Of a stretch of 36,355 nucleotides of DNA, positions 7,290 through 15,834 are shown one piece after another. Position numbers and translations under genes: made by a program. Under the pieces are notes generated by a model that worked only from the letters and a program-made list of their open reading frames with translations, searched no databases and had not been told where the DNA came from. The DNA is from Magnetovibrio sp. Lineage in GTDB: Bacteria; Pseudomonadota; Alphaproteobacteria; Rhodospirillales; Casp-alpha2. The first letter of the stretch is position 1; each line of letters starts with the position of its first letter. Where the stretch lies: NCBI GenBank assembly GCA_002709525.1, contig PARE01000045.1:15865-52219 (forward strand), given 5' to 3'.

Positions 7290-9980
7290 ATGAAACAATT
7301 TTCGCGCTCCCTCTGTTCATTAATTGTCGCTCTAGAAATAGGCTTCCTTAATGGACTATTCGACGCCACGGCCGCAACGCCCGAAGTTGAGCGACCCTTG
7401 GGCGTTTTGATATCCCCGTTCTCATTAGAGCAAACAACACGGATCAGTTCTGTTACTATCAAACCACCGGATGCCGAAGATAGGGTACAACGTCCCCTCG
7501 GTGTGCTCATTGACACGATAGGCGACCCGATAACGCCCACTCCACCCCTGCTTCCCCGGCATATCAGGTACGGTTTAACAACGGCTCCAAAGCAAGAACC
7601 TCAATCGAACCAGCCCGAAAAAGCATCTCCTGAACGCCCGCTGGGAGTTCTTTTACGCGCCGAAAAACACAAAAGCCCCTCCGCGCGTTCGCTCTTACCG
7701 ATCTCATGGCCCCAGGCACCGTTGCCACCGGCTGTTATCTACAAACCACTATCTGCAACAGCAGACCGTCCGCTAGGAACATTGATCGCACCGCAATCAA
7801 ACTTCACCAATTTGGGCAACATTGAGTTGCCTGAAACAGCCACAACTCAAAATTCTACACCCGAGACGCCATCATCTCCACAGGGCTCAAGCGAGAAACT
7901 TCCGGTCAATCTAGCTGCGGACCAAATGACAGTGGACCGAGAAAAAGAAGTCGTAACGGCATCGGGAAATGTCGAAATTTTTCACGAAGGTCGCCGACTC
8001 TTTGCCGACAATATCTCTTATAATCAAAAAACCGGGATCGTAACGGCAATCGGAAATGTGACGATTTTGGAGAGCACAGGCGAGCAGATTTTTGGTGATC
8101 GTATGGAGGTCACTGGTGATTTAAAGGATGGGGTCATAGAGAACATTGGCGTTATTCTCCAGGACCATTCCCGCATTGCCGGCACTGGCGCCCGCCGTAC
8201 TGCCTCGCGTCTCACAGAACTGAGAAAAGCCACGTATTCGCCTTGTAAACTTTGCGAAGACAACCCAGCACGACCACCACTTTGGCAGCTCAAAGCCGTT
8301 CGCGTTATTCACGATAAGAGTCAAAAAATCGTGGAATATCGCGACGCTTGGCTAGAGATGTTCGGACTGCCCGTTTTCTACACGCCTTATTTTCGCCACC
8401 CAGATCCGACAGTTAAGCGTCAGTCCGGTTTCCTGTTCCCAACGTACGGAAGTTCTTCGGATTTTGGAATCGTTCTGGAAACACCATATTTTTGGAATAT
8501 TTCGCCGCACCAAGACGCCACCATCACCCCAATTCTCATGTCTAATGAGTTTCCAGTCCTAACCCTCGAGTATCGCAATCGGCTTCGCAAAGGTTTTATC
8601 AACTTTGACGCAAGCATCACTGAGAACTCAGACGATGAATTTAATACAACAGACGGTGACATGGGTGTGCGTGGACACTTAGATACAGAAGTGCGTTTCG
8701 ATATCAATCGCACATGGCGTTGGGGGTTCGATCTCGAACGCACCACAGACAACACTTACATGCGGCGATACGGTTTTACATCACCCCAATCCCTAAACAG
8801 CAAATTTTTTGCCGAAGCATTTCGCACCCGAAGTTACTTTAGCGCTAGCACCCATGCCTTCCAGGGCTTGGAAGAGAGCGATACCGCAGACGAAACACCT
8901 ATTGTTTTTCCGCTACTCGACTTCAATCATGTCGGCAAACGTGACACGATTGGCGGTCGGTCATTTTTGGATGTCAATTTCTTGGCACTTACGCGAGCCG
9001 AGGGCACAGATACCCGACGGATGTCGTTTCATCCACGCTGGAAGCGTCCTTCGATCACAGATTTTGGTGACTCAATCAATTTGACGCTCGGTCTGAACGC
9101 CGACTTCTATCAGGTCAATGGCCTCGACCGGATCAATAAAACTGGATCATACAACGGCTTCGGTTACCGAACGGTCCCATATGCTGCAATCGATTGGAGC
9201 CGCCCAATGGTGAAGCGAACAGGGAACGCCAGTCAAACTATCGAACCAGTCACCTCTTTAGTTCTTCGTCCGTATGGCGGAAATTCTGACAAGATTCCCA
9301 ACGAAGACAGTGCCGAACTCGAATTTGATGAAACTAATCTGTTTTCAGACAATCGATTTACGGGCATTGACAGGCTTGAGGGCGGACCTCGCATCAACTA
9401 CGGCCTGCAATGGGCGTTAACTGGTGATAACGGCAGCCGGTCCAGCGTCTTCTTCGGACAATCATATCGAGTAAAGGATGACTCAACATTTGGCGAGGGC
9501 TCCGGACTAGAAGACAACTTTTCCGACTTGGTCGGCAGGGCTCAGTTTTCGCCGAATTCCTATTTAGACTTACTCTACAGAACGCGATTAGCGGTTGATA
9601 ATTTGAGCGCGAACAGAAACGAAGCGCAATTCTCCGCCGGTGTGCCTGCCTTTAGCATCACGGGAAGCTACATCTTCCTCGACCGACAAGAAGAAGGTGA
9701 ATTCGCGGGCCGAGAAGAACTTAATATTATCTCATCAACGCAGTTAACTCGTGAATGGAAGAGCACACTTCGGGCGACGCGTGACCTAGATTCCAGTGAG
9801 ATGCGTGCCGCCGGCATGGAAGTGATTTACGAAAATGAATGTGTCGTTTTCCGAACCAGTTTTAACCGAACCTTTTACGAAGACCGAGATATCAAACCCA
9901 CCGACTCAATTAATTTCTTTCTAACCCTCAAAACACTCGGAGAGGTCAAAACCAGGTTCTCTAAACAAGGCGGAAACTGA
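7290..9980 (+). CDS. lptD: LPS assembly outer-membrane protein LptD, with an N-terminal repeat extension
   Basis: An 896-residue precursor, long for an alphaproteobacterial LptD. A signal peptide ends near residue 29 (DATAA). Residues 30-200 form a Pro/Ser/Thr-rich, probably disordered stretch holding four RPLG motifs, described separately. An LptA-like OstA domain covers about 205-285 (AADQMTV, VTASGNVEIF, SYNQKTGIVTAIGNV). A CxxC pair in SPCKLCEDNPARPPLWQ follows, then FGLPVFYTPYFRHPDP and the 26-strand barrel to the C-terminus, which keeps an ENECVVFR cysteine. LptD with LptE inserts LPS into the outer leaflet; the cysteines suggest the disulfide that matures LptD in E. coli, although only one C-terminal cysteine is present. 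It starts nine bases after lptG. Confidence 0.95.
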   Translation: MKQFSRSLCSLIVALEIGFLNGLFDATAATPEVERPLGVLISPFSLEQTTRISSVTIKPPDAEDRVQRPLGVLIDTIGDPITPTPPLLPRHIRYGLTTAPKQEPQSNQPEKASPERPLGVLLRAEKHKSPSARSLLPISWPQAPLPPAVIYKPLSATADRPLGTLIAPQSNFTNLGNIELPETATTQNSTPETPSSPQGSSEKLPVNLAADQMTVDREKEVVTASGNVEIFHEGRRLFADNISYNQKTGIVTAIGNVTILESTGEQIFGDRMEVTGDLKDGVIENIGVILQDHSRIAGTGARRTASRLTELRKATYSPCKLCEDNPARPPLWQLKAVRVIHDKSQKIVEYRDAWLEMFGLPVFYTPYFRHPDPTVKRQSGFLFPTYGSSSDFGIVLETPYFWNISPHQDATITPILMSNEFPVLTLEYRNRLRKGFINFDASITENSDDEFNTTDGDMGVRGHLDTEVRFDINRTWRWGFDLERTTDNTYMRRYGFTSPQSLNSKFFAEAFRTRSYFSASTHAFQGLEESDTADETPIVFPLLDFNHVGKRDTIGGRSFLDVNFLALTRAEGTDTRRMSFHPRWKRPSITDFGDSINLTLGLNADFYQVNGLDRINKTGSYNGFGYRTVPYAAIDWSRPMVKRTGNASQTIEPVTSLVLRPYGGNSDKIPNEDSAELEFDETNLFSDNRFTGIDRLEGGPRINYGLQWALTGDNGSRSSVFFGQSYRVKDDSTFGEGSGLEDNFSDLVGRAQFSPNSYLDLLYRTRLAVDNLSANRNEAQFSAGVPAFSITGSYIFLDRQEEGEFAGREELNIISSTQLTREWKSTLRATRDLDSSEMRAAGMEVIYENECVVFRTSFNRTFYEDRDIKPTDSINFFLTLKTLGEVKTRFSKQGGN
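7392..7787 (+). repeat. Four spaced [E/Q/D]RPLG[V/T]L[I/L] motifs in the LptD N-terminal linker
   Basis: The motif begins with Arg at LptD residues 35, 68, 116 and 160 (bases 7392, 7491, 7635 and 7767), giving spacings of 33, 48 and 44 residues. Copies read ERPLGVLI, QRPLGVLI, ERPLGVLL and DRPLGTLI. Intervening sequence is unrelated and rich in Pro, Ser, Thr and Gln. The codons for the same residues differ between copies at almost every synonymous position (Leu of PLG is ttg, ctc, ctg, cta), so this is not a recent DNA duplication. The function is unknown to me. Confidence 0.85.
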
Positions 9981-9984
9981 CAAA

Positions 9985-11292
9985 ATGCTCGAGGTAGATA
10001 TCAAGCATATTCGTCTAGTCGCAGTAACTATTATCGCATTGATTCTAACTCTCGTTTCAATCACGGATGTTCACAGCCAAGGTAAATTGCGGATCGCTGC
10101 CATCGTCAATGACGAGATGATTTCGGTGTTAGATATTGAAAATCGGCTCACGTTATCAATTTATCTCTCCAAGCTCGACAACAACTTAGAAACACGTCGG
10201 CGGCTCGCCCCGCAAATTTTGCGTAACATCATTGATGACCGTCTGAAATTACAGGAGATTCGAAAGAATAAGATCGAGATTTCTCAAGCTGAAGTTATCA
10301 ATGAGCTGAGACAATGGGAGAAGCGTGCCGGCCTCTCAATTGGTCAATCTACAGAACTAGCTCAACGCCTCGGCATCGACAAAGCCGCAATAGCCGAACG
10401 GGTGGAAATGGGCGTTGGCTGGAGAAAGTTGATGCGACAACTTTTTCTTCCAACAGTTTCCTTCAGCGAACAAGAAATAGATGATATTATTGCAGAAGAG
10501 ATTTCCAGGCGCGGCCAGCCAGAATTACTTGTATCAGAAATTTTTCTTCCATTGAACCGAACCGAAAGCGCCGCCGAGGTCAAAGCCTTGGCGCGACGTC
10601 TGATCGAACAAATCGAAGGCGGCGCGCAATTCAGTGACATCGCACACAATTTTTCGCAAAGTGCATCCGCAGCCGTCGGAGGTAATTTAGGTTGGGTACG
10701 ACCTGAAAACCTGGCCGCTAATTTGACCCAAGTCATCGAGCGATTACGTCCGGGTGAAGTTTCTAAACCGATACCGACCCTCGATGGATTCTATATAATG
10801 AAAGTCGAGAACAAACGGGCTATTGAACCGTTCATCGAACGCTCAAACAGGCCGGCCGCCGTCACAATCCATCAAATACATATCGAGCTTCCACCCTCAC
10901 CAACATCGGATGTAAAGGCCAGCGTCCGAGAGAAGGCTCGCGCTATCAAAACTCAAGCACGATCGTGCGCAGAAATGGAGGACTTGGGTAAGAAGCACGG
11001 GTCATCACTCTCAGGCTCCCTTGGGAAAATTGAAGTTAATAAACTATCGCCTTTGATCCAAGACGCCATATCCGGACTACGAATATATCAGGCAAGCACA
11101 CCCGTAGAAATTACTGGTGGATTCCTCGTCCTTATGGTTTGCGAACGTGATGAGCCTCCGGTCAAAAAGATTACCAAAGCGCAACTTCGCGAAAAAACTC
11201 TCAATCAATTAGGCACTGAGCGTATCAATCTCGCAGCCCGTCAGTACCTACGCTCATTGCGCCGCGCGGCGACCATCGATATCAGGTTATAA
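9985..11292 (+). CDS. surA: Periplasmic chaperone / peptidyl-prolyl isomerase SurA
   Basis: A 435-residue protein with an N-terminal membrane/signal segment (LVAVTIIALILTLVSITDV, cleavage probably near HSQG). The SurA N-terminal chaperone domain follows (IAAIVNDEMISVLDIENRL, residues about 35-175). A parvulin domain lies at about 180-275 (LLVSEIFLPL, FSQSASAAVGGNLGWV, SKPIPTLDGFYIMKV), and a second, degenerate parvulin-like region at about 290-395 (TIHQIHIELP, GFLVLMVCERD). SurA escorts unfolded outer-membrane proteins, including LptD, across the periplasm, which explains its place four bases after lptD. Length agrees with the family. The start is the only reasonable ATG, and the gene ends three bases before pdxA. 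Confidence 0.92.
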   Translation: MLEVDIKHIRLVAVTIIALILTLVSITDVHSQGKLRIAAIVNDEMISVLDIENRLTLSIYLSKLDNNLETRRRLAPQILRNIIDDRLKLQEIRKNKIEISQAEVINELRQWEKRAGLSIGQSTELAQRLGIDKAAIAERVEMGVGWRKLMRQLFLPTVSFSEQEIDDIIAEEISRRGQPELLVSEIFLPLNRTESAAEVKALARRLIEQIEGGAQFSDIAHNFSQSASAAVGGNLGWVRPENLAANLTQVIERLRPGEVSKPIPTLDGFYIMKVENKRAIEPFIERSNRPAAVTIHQIHIELPPSPTSDVKASVREKARAIKTQARSCAEMEDLGKKHGSSLSGSLGKIEVNKLSPLIQDAISGLRIYQASTPVEITGGFLVLMVCERDEPPVKKITKAQLREKTLNQLGTERINLAARQYLRSLRRAATIDIRL

Positions 11293-11294
11293 TT

Positions 11295-12305
11295 ATGCTG
11301 GCGCAGAAACCAATTGCTATAACTATGGGTGAGCCTTCGGGAATTGGCGGTGAAATTACGCTCAAGTCCTGGCTCCGCCGAAGCGCCTTCTCAGTACCAT
11401 TCGTCGCAATCGATAATCCGGACCGGTTGCGCAATATTGCTCATGATCTAGGTTTTTCGGTTCCTATCGAAACTGTGTCCGACCTAAAATATGCGGCCGT
11501 CTTGTTCCCAGACGCCCTTCCCGTTTGTAGCATCGACCTTCCAAGCAAGCCGCAACCAGGTGTTTTAAACCAATTGAATGCCAACGCTGCAATCGCATCA
11601 ATTGATAAGGCGGCAAACCTGGCCAAAGCGAATTCGGTTTCCGCAATCGTGACCAATCCTATCCACAAGCACAATCTCTATTGTGCAGGATTTACCTATC
11701 CGGGCCACACGGAGTACTTAGCCCACCTCTCCGGCGCTAATATAGAGCCAGTTATGATGTTAGCATGCGATGGCTTACGAACAGTGCCAATTACAACCCA
11801 CCTTAGCCTCCGGGAAGCAATTAGCGAGTTGTCCATTGAGCGTATTGTATCGCAAAGCCGAATCACTGCCCGAGCCCTCGAACAAGACTTTGGCTTAAGC
11901 GCACCACGGCTTGCCATCGCAGGTTTGAATCCGCATGCCGGTGAAGACGGCGCAATAGGCGACGAAGAAACAAAGTTCATCACCCCGGCCATCAACATTC
12001 TGCGCAAGGACGGCCTCCAGATTACTGGCCCCTTGCCGCCTGATGCGATGTTTTCAGCAACGACGCGCCCAACGTTCGATGCGGCTATCTGCATGTATCA
12101 CGACCAGGCCCTGATTCCCATTAAGACGTTAGATTTCTCTGGCGGCGTCAATGTGACCCTGGGGCTACCGTTCGTCCGCACGTCGCCAGACCACGGCACA
12201 GCCCTGGATATAGCAGGAAAAGGCGTTGCCGATGAGACTAGCATGGTCGCTGCTGTCCGAATGGCCGCGGAAATCGCCCGGTTTCGCGGCGTAGAAGCGC
12301 AATGA
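11295..12305 (+). CDS. pdxA: 4-hydroxythreonine-4-phosphate dehydrogenase PdxA
   Basis: A 336-residue enzyme of the DXP-dependent vitamin B6 pathway. It oxidises 4-phosphohydroxy-L-threonine with NAD(P), and the product decarboxylates and feeds PdxJ. Visible signatures are ITMGEPSGIGGE at the N-terminus, VTNPIHKH, the metal-site histidines in PGHTEYLA, GLNPHAGEDG and CMYHDQALIP, and a C-terminal VRTSPDHGTALDIAGKG block. Length is normal. The gene sits between surA and rsmA, the same surA-pdxA-rsmA order known from E. coli and many other proteobacteria, and overlaps rsmA by four bases (ATGA). Confidence 0.96.
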   Translation: MLAQKPIAITMGEPSGIGGEITLKSWLRRSAFSVPFVAIDNPDRLRNIAHDLGFSVPIETVSDLKYAAVLFPDALPVCSIDLPSKPQPGVLNQLNANAAIASIDKAANLAKANSVSAIVTNPIHKHNLYCAGFTYPGHTEYLAHLSGANIEPVMMLACDGLRTVPITTHLSLREAISELSIERIVSQSRITARALEQDFGLSAPRLAIAGLNPHAGEDGAIGDEETKFITPAINILRKDGLQITGPLPPDAMFSATTRPTFDAAICMYHDQALIPIKTLDFSGGVNVTLGLPFVRTSPDHGTALDIAGKGVADETSMVAAVRMAAEIARFRGVEAQ

Positions 12306-13165
12306 TGCCGCCAGATCTGCCACCGCATCGCGAGGTTATTCGGAAACACGATCTCAAAGCACGCAAGTCCCTGGGCCAGCACTTTCTTCTCGATTCCAAT
12401 TTGACAGGGCGGATCGTCAGGGCAGCTGGCGATCTGACGGGCTATCATGTTATTGAAGTCGGACCCGGACCCGGCGGTTTAACACGGGCCTTATTAGAAT
12501 CGCCAGCCTTGACGGTGACAGTTTTGGAAAAAGACCATCGCTGCCTCTCAATCATGGCGGAATTAAAAAACGCGTTCGGCAATCGCCTAAAAGTTGTTGC
12601 GGGTGATGCTCTCAAAACAGACATCCCAGCCCTTACCTCACCCCCCCGAAAAATTGTCGCTAATCTCCCCTACAATTTGAGCACACCCTTACTACTTAGA
12701 TGGCTACGTGAGATAGAAGCCTATCGCGGGCTGACCTTAATGTTTCAGTCGGAAGTCGCAGATCGCCTTATTGCCCAACCGCGTACTAAGGCATACGGAC
12801 GTTTATCGGTCATCACCCAATGGCTTTGCGAAGTTAACTCAGCCTTCAACATACCCAAGGAAGCGTTTACCCCGCCACCCAATGTAACCTCTACCGTGTC
12901 TAATCTAACCCCACGCCCTTCGCCTCTTTGCTCTGTCTCCTTCGAAGCCCTAGAAACCGTCACGGCGATCGCCTTTGGCAAACGGCGCAAGATGCTGAGG
13001 GCAAGTTTAAAAACTCTGAACCTTGACTTGTCAGCTCTCGAAATAGAGCCCACACGTCGACCCGAGGAGCTCTCCGTAATCGATTTTTGTCGCTTGGCTA
13101 ACGCCTTAGTTGAAAGCCGGGCTTGGCCAGCTAAGTCGAGTTTAAAAGGAGAGTTCTATGCCTAA
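12302..13165 (+). CDS. rsmA: 16S rRNA (adenine1518-N6/adenine1519-N6)-dimethyltransferase RsmA (KsgA)
   Basis: A 287-residue methyltransferase that dimethylates two adjacent adenines in the 3'-terminal hairpin of 16S rRNA during late 30S assembly. It uses S-adenosylmethionine. Visible motifs are KSLGQHFLLDSNL, the SAM-binding VIEVGPGPGGLTRALLE, VLEKDHR, the catalytic NLPYN at residues 121-125, and the PPPNVTSTV block typical of KsgA. Its ATG overlaps the pdxA stop, and its own 3' end overlaps the following dioxygenase by eight bases. Family and function are certain by motif. Confidence 0.96.
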   Translation: MMPPDLPPHREVIRKHDLKARKSLGQHFLLDSNLTGRIVRAAGDLTGYHVIEVGPGPGGLTRALLESPALTVTVLEKDHRCLSIMAELKNAFGNRLKVVAGDALKTDIPALTSPPRKIVANLPYNLSTPLLLRWLREIEAYRGLTLMFQSEVADRLIAQPRTKAYGRLSVITQWLCEVNSAFNIPKEAFTPPPNVTSTVSNLTPRPSPLCSVSFEALETVTAIAFGKRRKMLRASLKTLNLDLSALEIEPTRRPEELSVIDFCRLANALVESRAWPAKSSLKGEFYA

Positions 13166-13997
13166 ACAGCCTATTGAGATTCGACCAATCGCCGGTGCGT
13201 TAGGTGCAGAGATTTTTGGTGTGGACTTAGCATGCGAGATGAGCGACGACATTATTAAGGCCATTCGTCACGCACTTCTCAACCATCTAGTAATTTTTTT
13301 TCGCGACCAGGATATTGAACCCGTACATCAGATCGCCTTCGCTAAGCGATTTGGTAATTTGATAGAATACCCCTTGGTGAAGGGGCTAGATGGTTTTCCA
13401 GAAATCGTTCCCGTAGTAAAACTACCCCACGAGCGAGCGAATTTTGGAGGTCTTTGGCACTCTGATACCACCTATCTGGATTTACCGCCTATGGGAACCA
13501 TCCTGGCTGCAAGAGAACTACCACCCTATGGTGGCAACACCCTTTTCGCGAACATGTACATGGCATATGAGACTTTATCAGAAGGCATGCGGAGCATGCT
13601 AGACGGTATGGTGGGGATAAGTAGTTCGGCTAAATCCCGTGTATCTAAAACACGCGAAAACCTGATGAAAACATCATCGAAGGTCTCAGATTCTATAGAG
13701 CTGATGGCAGAGCACCCAGTAGTGAGAACTCATCCAGAAACCAGGCGTAAGCTTCTGTATGTCAACTTCGGGCACACTGTGCGATTTAAAAATATGACAG
13801 AGGCTGAGAGTGCACCACTGTTGAACTTTCTCTATGCACATCAAACGCGGCCTGAGTTTACTTGCTGCTTTCGATGGCTGCCAGGCTCCATTGCATTTTG
13901 GGATAATCGGTGTACTCAACACAACCCGGTTAACGACTACCATGGCTTTAAACGCGTAATGCATCGTGTCACTATCGCCGGAGAGCGCCCGGCCTAG
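13158..13997 (+). CDS. TauD/TfdA-family Fe(II)/2-oxoglutarate-dependent dioxygenase
   Basis: A 279-residue cytosolic non-haem iron oxygenase. The facial triad is complete: His101 and Asp103 in LWHSDTTYL, and His255 in TQHNPVNDY. Arg266 and Arg270 (KRVMHRVTIAGERP) are placed to bind 2-oxoglutarate, with the same spacing from the last histidine as in E. coli TauD. The family hydroxylates substrates such as taurine, alkyl sulfonates and sulfates, phenoxyacetates or phosphonates; no neighbouring transporter or pathway gene gives the substrate here. The ATG lies inside the last codons of rsmA behind a GGAGAG ribosome site, so it is expressed from the pdxA-rsmA message. Hand-counted 60-base lines within it give about 42-52% G+C, lower than gmk, so it may have been acquired. 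Confidence 0.9.
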   Translation: MPKQPIEIRPIAGALGAEIFGVDLACEMSDDIIKAIRHALLNHLVIFFRDQDIEPVHQIAFAKRFGNLIEYPLVKGLDGFPEIVPVVKLPHERANFGGLWHSDTTYLDLPPMGTILAARELPPYGGNTLFANMYMAYETLSEGMRSMLDGMVGISSSAKSRVSKTRENLMKTSSKVSDSIELMAEHPVVRTHPETRRKLLYVNFGHTVRFKNMTEAESAPLLNFLYAHQTRPEFTCCFRWLPGSIAFWDNRCTQHNPVNDYHGFKRVMHRVTIAGERPA

Positions 13998-14002
13998 CGC
14001 TC
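13983..14002. terminator. Inverted repeat covering both convergent stop codons
   Basis: GAGCGC (13983-13988) and GCGCTC (13997-14002) form a perfect 6-bp stem around an 8-base loop. The repeat spans the dioxygenase stop (13995-13997) and reaches the complementary gmk stop (14001-14003). It has no T tract on either side, so if it terminates transcription it is not a canonical intrinsic terminator. It is the only candidate 3' structure between two operons that end three bases apart. Confidence 0.4.
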
Positions 14003-14639
14003 ACTGTCCCACACCCAATTTACGGACCACGTCGGTAAGCCCAACCTGCCGACGACGTTTGTGGCGCTCAGCGGCCAGGATTGCATTTACTTGTGCTACA
14101 CTGTCTTCGATCTTGTCATTGACAATGATGTACTCGTACTCCGCCCAGTGTGATATTTCCAACGTCGCTTTTGCCATGCGTCGTTGGACCACTTCCTCCG
14201 GGTCTTGAGCACGGGCCCGCAACCGGCGCTCGAGCTCAGCGACAGACGGCGGCAGGATGAATATACTGACCAAGTCCTCCAATGCATTTGCACGGATCTG
14301 CTGCGTGCCTTGCCAGTCGACATCGAATAAGACGTCTTGGCCTACACTCAAGGCATCCATGACAGGCTGGCGAAGAGTTCCGTAAGAGTTATCAAAGACC
14401 GTAGCGTGCTCCAGGAATTTATTCGCGGCAACCATTTCATCAAACTTTTCCTGATCTATGAAGTGGTAATGCACTCCGTCATTTTCGCTTGGGCGCATGG
14501 GCCGCGTGGTCGCAGAGATGGACATGATCAAATCTGGATTAAGCTTTAAAAGTGCACGAGAGATGGTCGACTTGCCAGCTCCCGATGGCGAAGACAACAC
14601 CAACATCAACCCTCGCCGCTTGATTTCCGTCTCACTCAC
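14001..14639 (-). CDS. gmk: Guanylate kinase
   Basis: A 212-residue kinase that phosphorylates GMP to GDP with ATP. The P-loop is SSPSGAGKST (Gly20-Ser24 as GAGKS). The GMP-binding region includes SISATTRPMRPSENDGVHYHF, seen here in two parts, and the DVDWQGTQQIRA and FILPPS segments are typical. The predicted start is a GTG nine bases after the yicC stop without a strong ribosome site, which suggests coupling to yicC. An ATG at codon 12 would leave only eight residues before the P-loop. The yicC-gmk order is common in alphaproteobacteria. It ends tail to tail with the dioxygenase gene. Confidence 0.96.
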   Translation of the reverse strand: MSETEIKRRGLMLVLSSPSGAGKSTISRALLKLNPDLIMSISATTRPMRPSENDGVHYHFIDQEKFDEMVAANKFLEHATVFDNSYGTLRQPVMDALSVGQDVLFDVDWQGTQQIRANALEDLVSIFILPPSVAELERRLRARAQDPEEVVQRRMAKATLEISHWAEYEYIIVNDKIEDSVAQVNAILAAERHKRRRQVGLTDVVRKLGVGQ

Positions 14640-14648
14640 GTTATTTTT

Positions 14649-15539
14649 TCACTCAATGTTTTGAACTTGCTCACGCATTTGGTCGATTGTAGTTTTCAAG
14701 GCCAATCCAACACGGGTCAATTGCACATCGGCGGATTTTGAGCACAGCGTATTGGCCTCACGATTTAATTCCTGGCACAAAAAATCAAACTGTCGACCGA
14801 TGGAACCATCAGTCATCATCAGTTCGCGAGCCGCATCCACGTGGGCGCGCAACCGATCCAACTCCTCGCGCACATCCGCCTTTAACATTAACATCGCAGC
14901 TTCTTGTGCAAGACGTTCTTCGGGCAGTGCAGGCACAGTCGCACACAAATCCGCTAATTGCTCGTGGAGCCGCTTATTGATCATCTCGGGCAATAGTGCT
15001 GTTAGGCCGACCGCCCTTTGGCACAAATTTTCAACTTCGGTAATCTGGGCATGCAGTACTTTGCCCAGCGCAGCACCCTCCCCCTGACGACCTCGCTCTA
15101 ACATCGTCAAAAGCTCATTTAACCCCTGCAGAATTTCCTCGTGGAACGCCATTTGTTCAGCTTCACCGAGAGTGTGCTCAACACTCTCCACCACTCCCTT
15201 TGCAGCCAGAAGGCCATCCATAGTGACTGGGTGTAAATCCGGCGCAAGTTTATGGATTTCAGGCATTGCTTGCAGAAAGCGCTCTAAAGTTTCCATGTTA
15301 ATCTGATACGTGGAGTTGGCGCGATGCCAATTAACGTTCAATGAAATGGAGATAGAGCCCCGACGGAACCGTTTCTTCAAGTTATCACGGATAACCGCAT
15401 CTAAGGTTTCGAATCCACTTGGCAACCGAAGCCGGGCATCCATGCCTTTAGCATTGACGCTTTTCGCCTCCCAGACCCAAGTGCAATTATCGTTGGCGCC
15501 CTCGGTCCGGGCAAACCCGGTCATAGAATTCAACGTCAC
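14649..15539 (-). CDS. yicC: YicC-family endoribonuclease
   Basis: A 296-residue protein with the YicC N-terminal signature SMTGFAR, a W-E-x-KSVNAKGMDARLRLP block, and the conserved C-terminal DUF1732 sequence ending GRQFDFLCQELNREANTLCSKS. E. coli YicC is an endoribonuclease that takes part in degradation of the small RNA RyhB; the role here is inferred. The start is GTG at 15539, which gives the family N-terminus MTLNSMTGFAR and has a GAGAGG ribosome site about eight bases upstream; an ATG at 15524 would lose conserved residues. It leads a probable two-gene operon with gmk. Confidence 0.93.
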   Translation of the reverse strand: MTLNSMTGFARTEGANDNCTWVWEAKSVNAKGMDARLRLPSGFETLDAVIRDNLKKRFRRGSISISLNVNWHRANSTYQINMETLERFLQAMPEIHKLAPDLHPVTMDGLLAAKGVVESVEHTLGEAEQMAFHEEILQGLNELLTMLERGRQGEGAALGKVLHAQITEVENLCQRAVGLTALLPEMINKRLHEQLADLCATVPALPEERLAQEAAMLMLKADVREELDRLRAHVDAARELMMTDGSIGRQFDFLCQELNREANTLCSKSADVQLTRVGLALKTTIDQMREQVQNIE

Positions 15540-15834
15540 GCCGTGGCCTCTCGAAATTTGAATTTTTTATACCGGTCCCGAAGTTGAGCAACAAGCGGCC
15601 ATTATGATGATAAGGCCCAGAACGCGCGGTCTCAACTAAAGTCAGAAAACGTAACTCCGCTCTTCATCCTTAATGACCGGATACTCACAGCGGTATTGAT
15701 TATAAGCCTGCAGAATACTTAACCCTACTCTGAGCGAAATTGTGACAAAGTGTTTAGCAAAACATTCTCAGAGTTATGAATATAGCCTAATTGGGAGAGT
15801 CCCGACGATGGGACCATAACCGGCTGATCAGACT
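15540..15834. other. Intergenic region between mltG and yicC with two inverted repeats
   Basis: This 295-base stretch shows no convincing gene. Twenty bases beyond the mltG stop, GTCCC (15799-15803) and GGGAC (15810-15814) form a small hairpin with no T tract. Farther on, ACTCTGAG (15727-15734) pairs with CTCAGAGT (15767-15774) across 32 bases. Between and beside these, minus-strand TTGTCA (15748-15743) could be a -35 element for yicC, but the -10 (GGGTTA, 17 bases on) is poor. The region most likely holds the end of the fab-mltG transcript and the yicC-gmk promoter. Confidence 0.35.

Noticed and set aside
7290-9980. LptD N-terminal repeats as a recent tandem duplication or assembly artefact
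   Set aside because: The copies share amino acids but not codons, spacing is unequal, and the linkers between them are unrelated.
15727-15774. ACTCTGAG/CTCAGAGT inverted repeat as an operator or terminator
   Set aside because: The arms are 32 bases apart with no T tract and no regulator nearby; kept only as a note in the intergenic entry.
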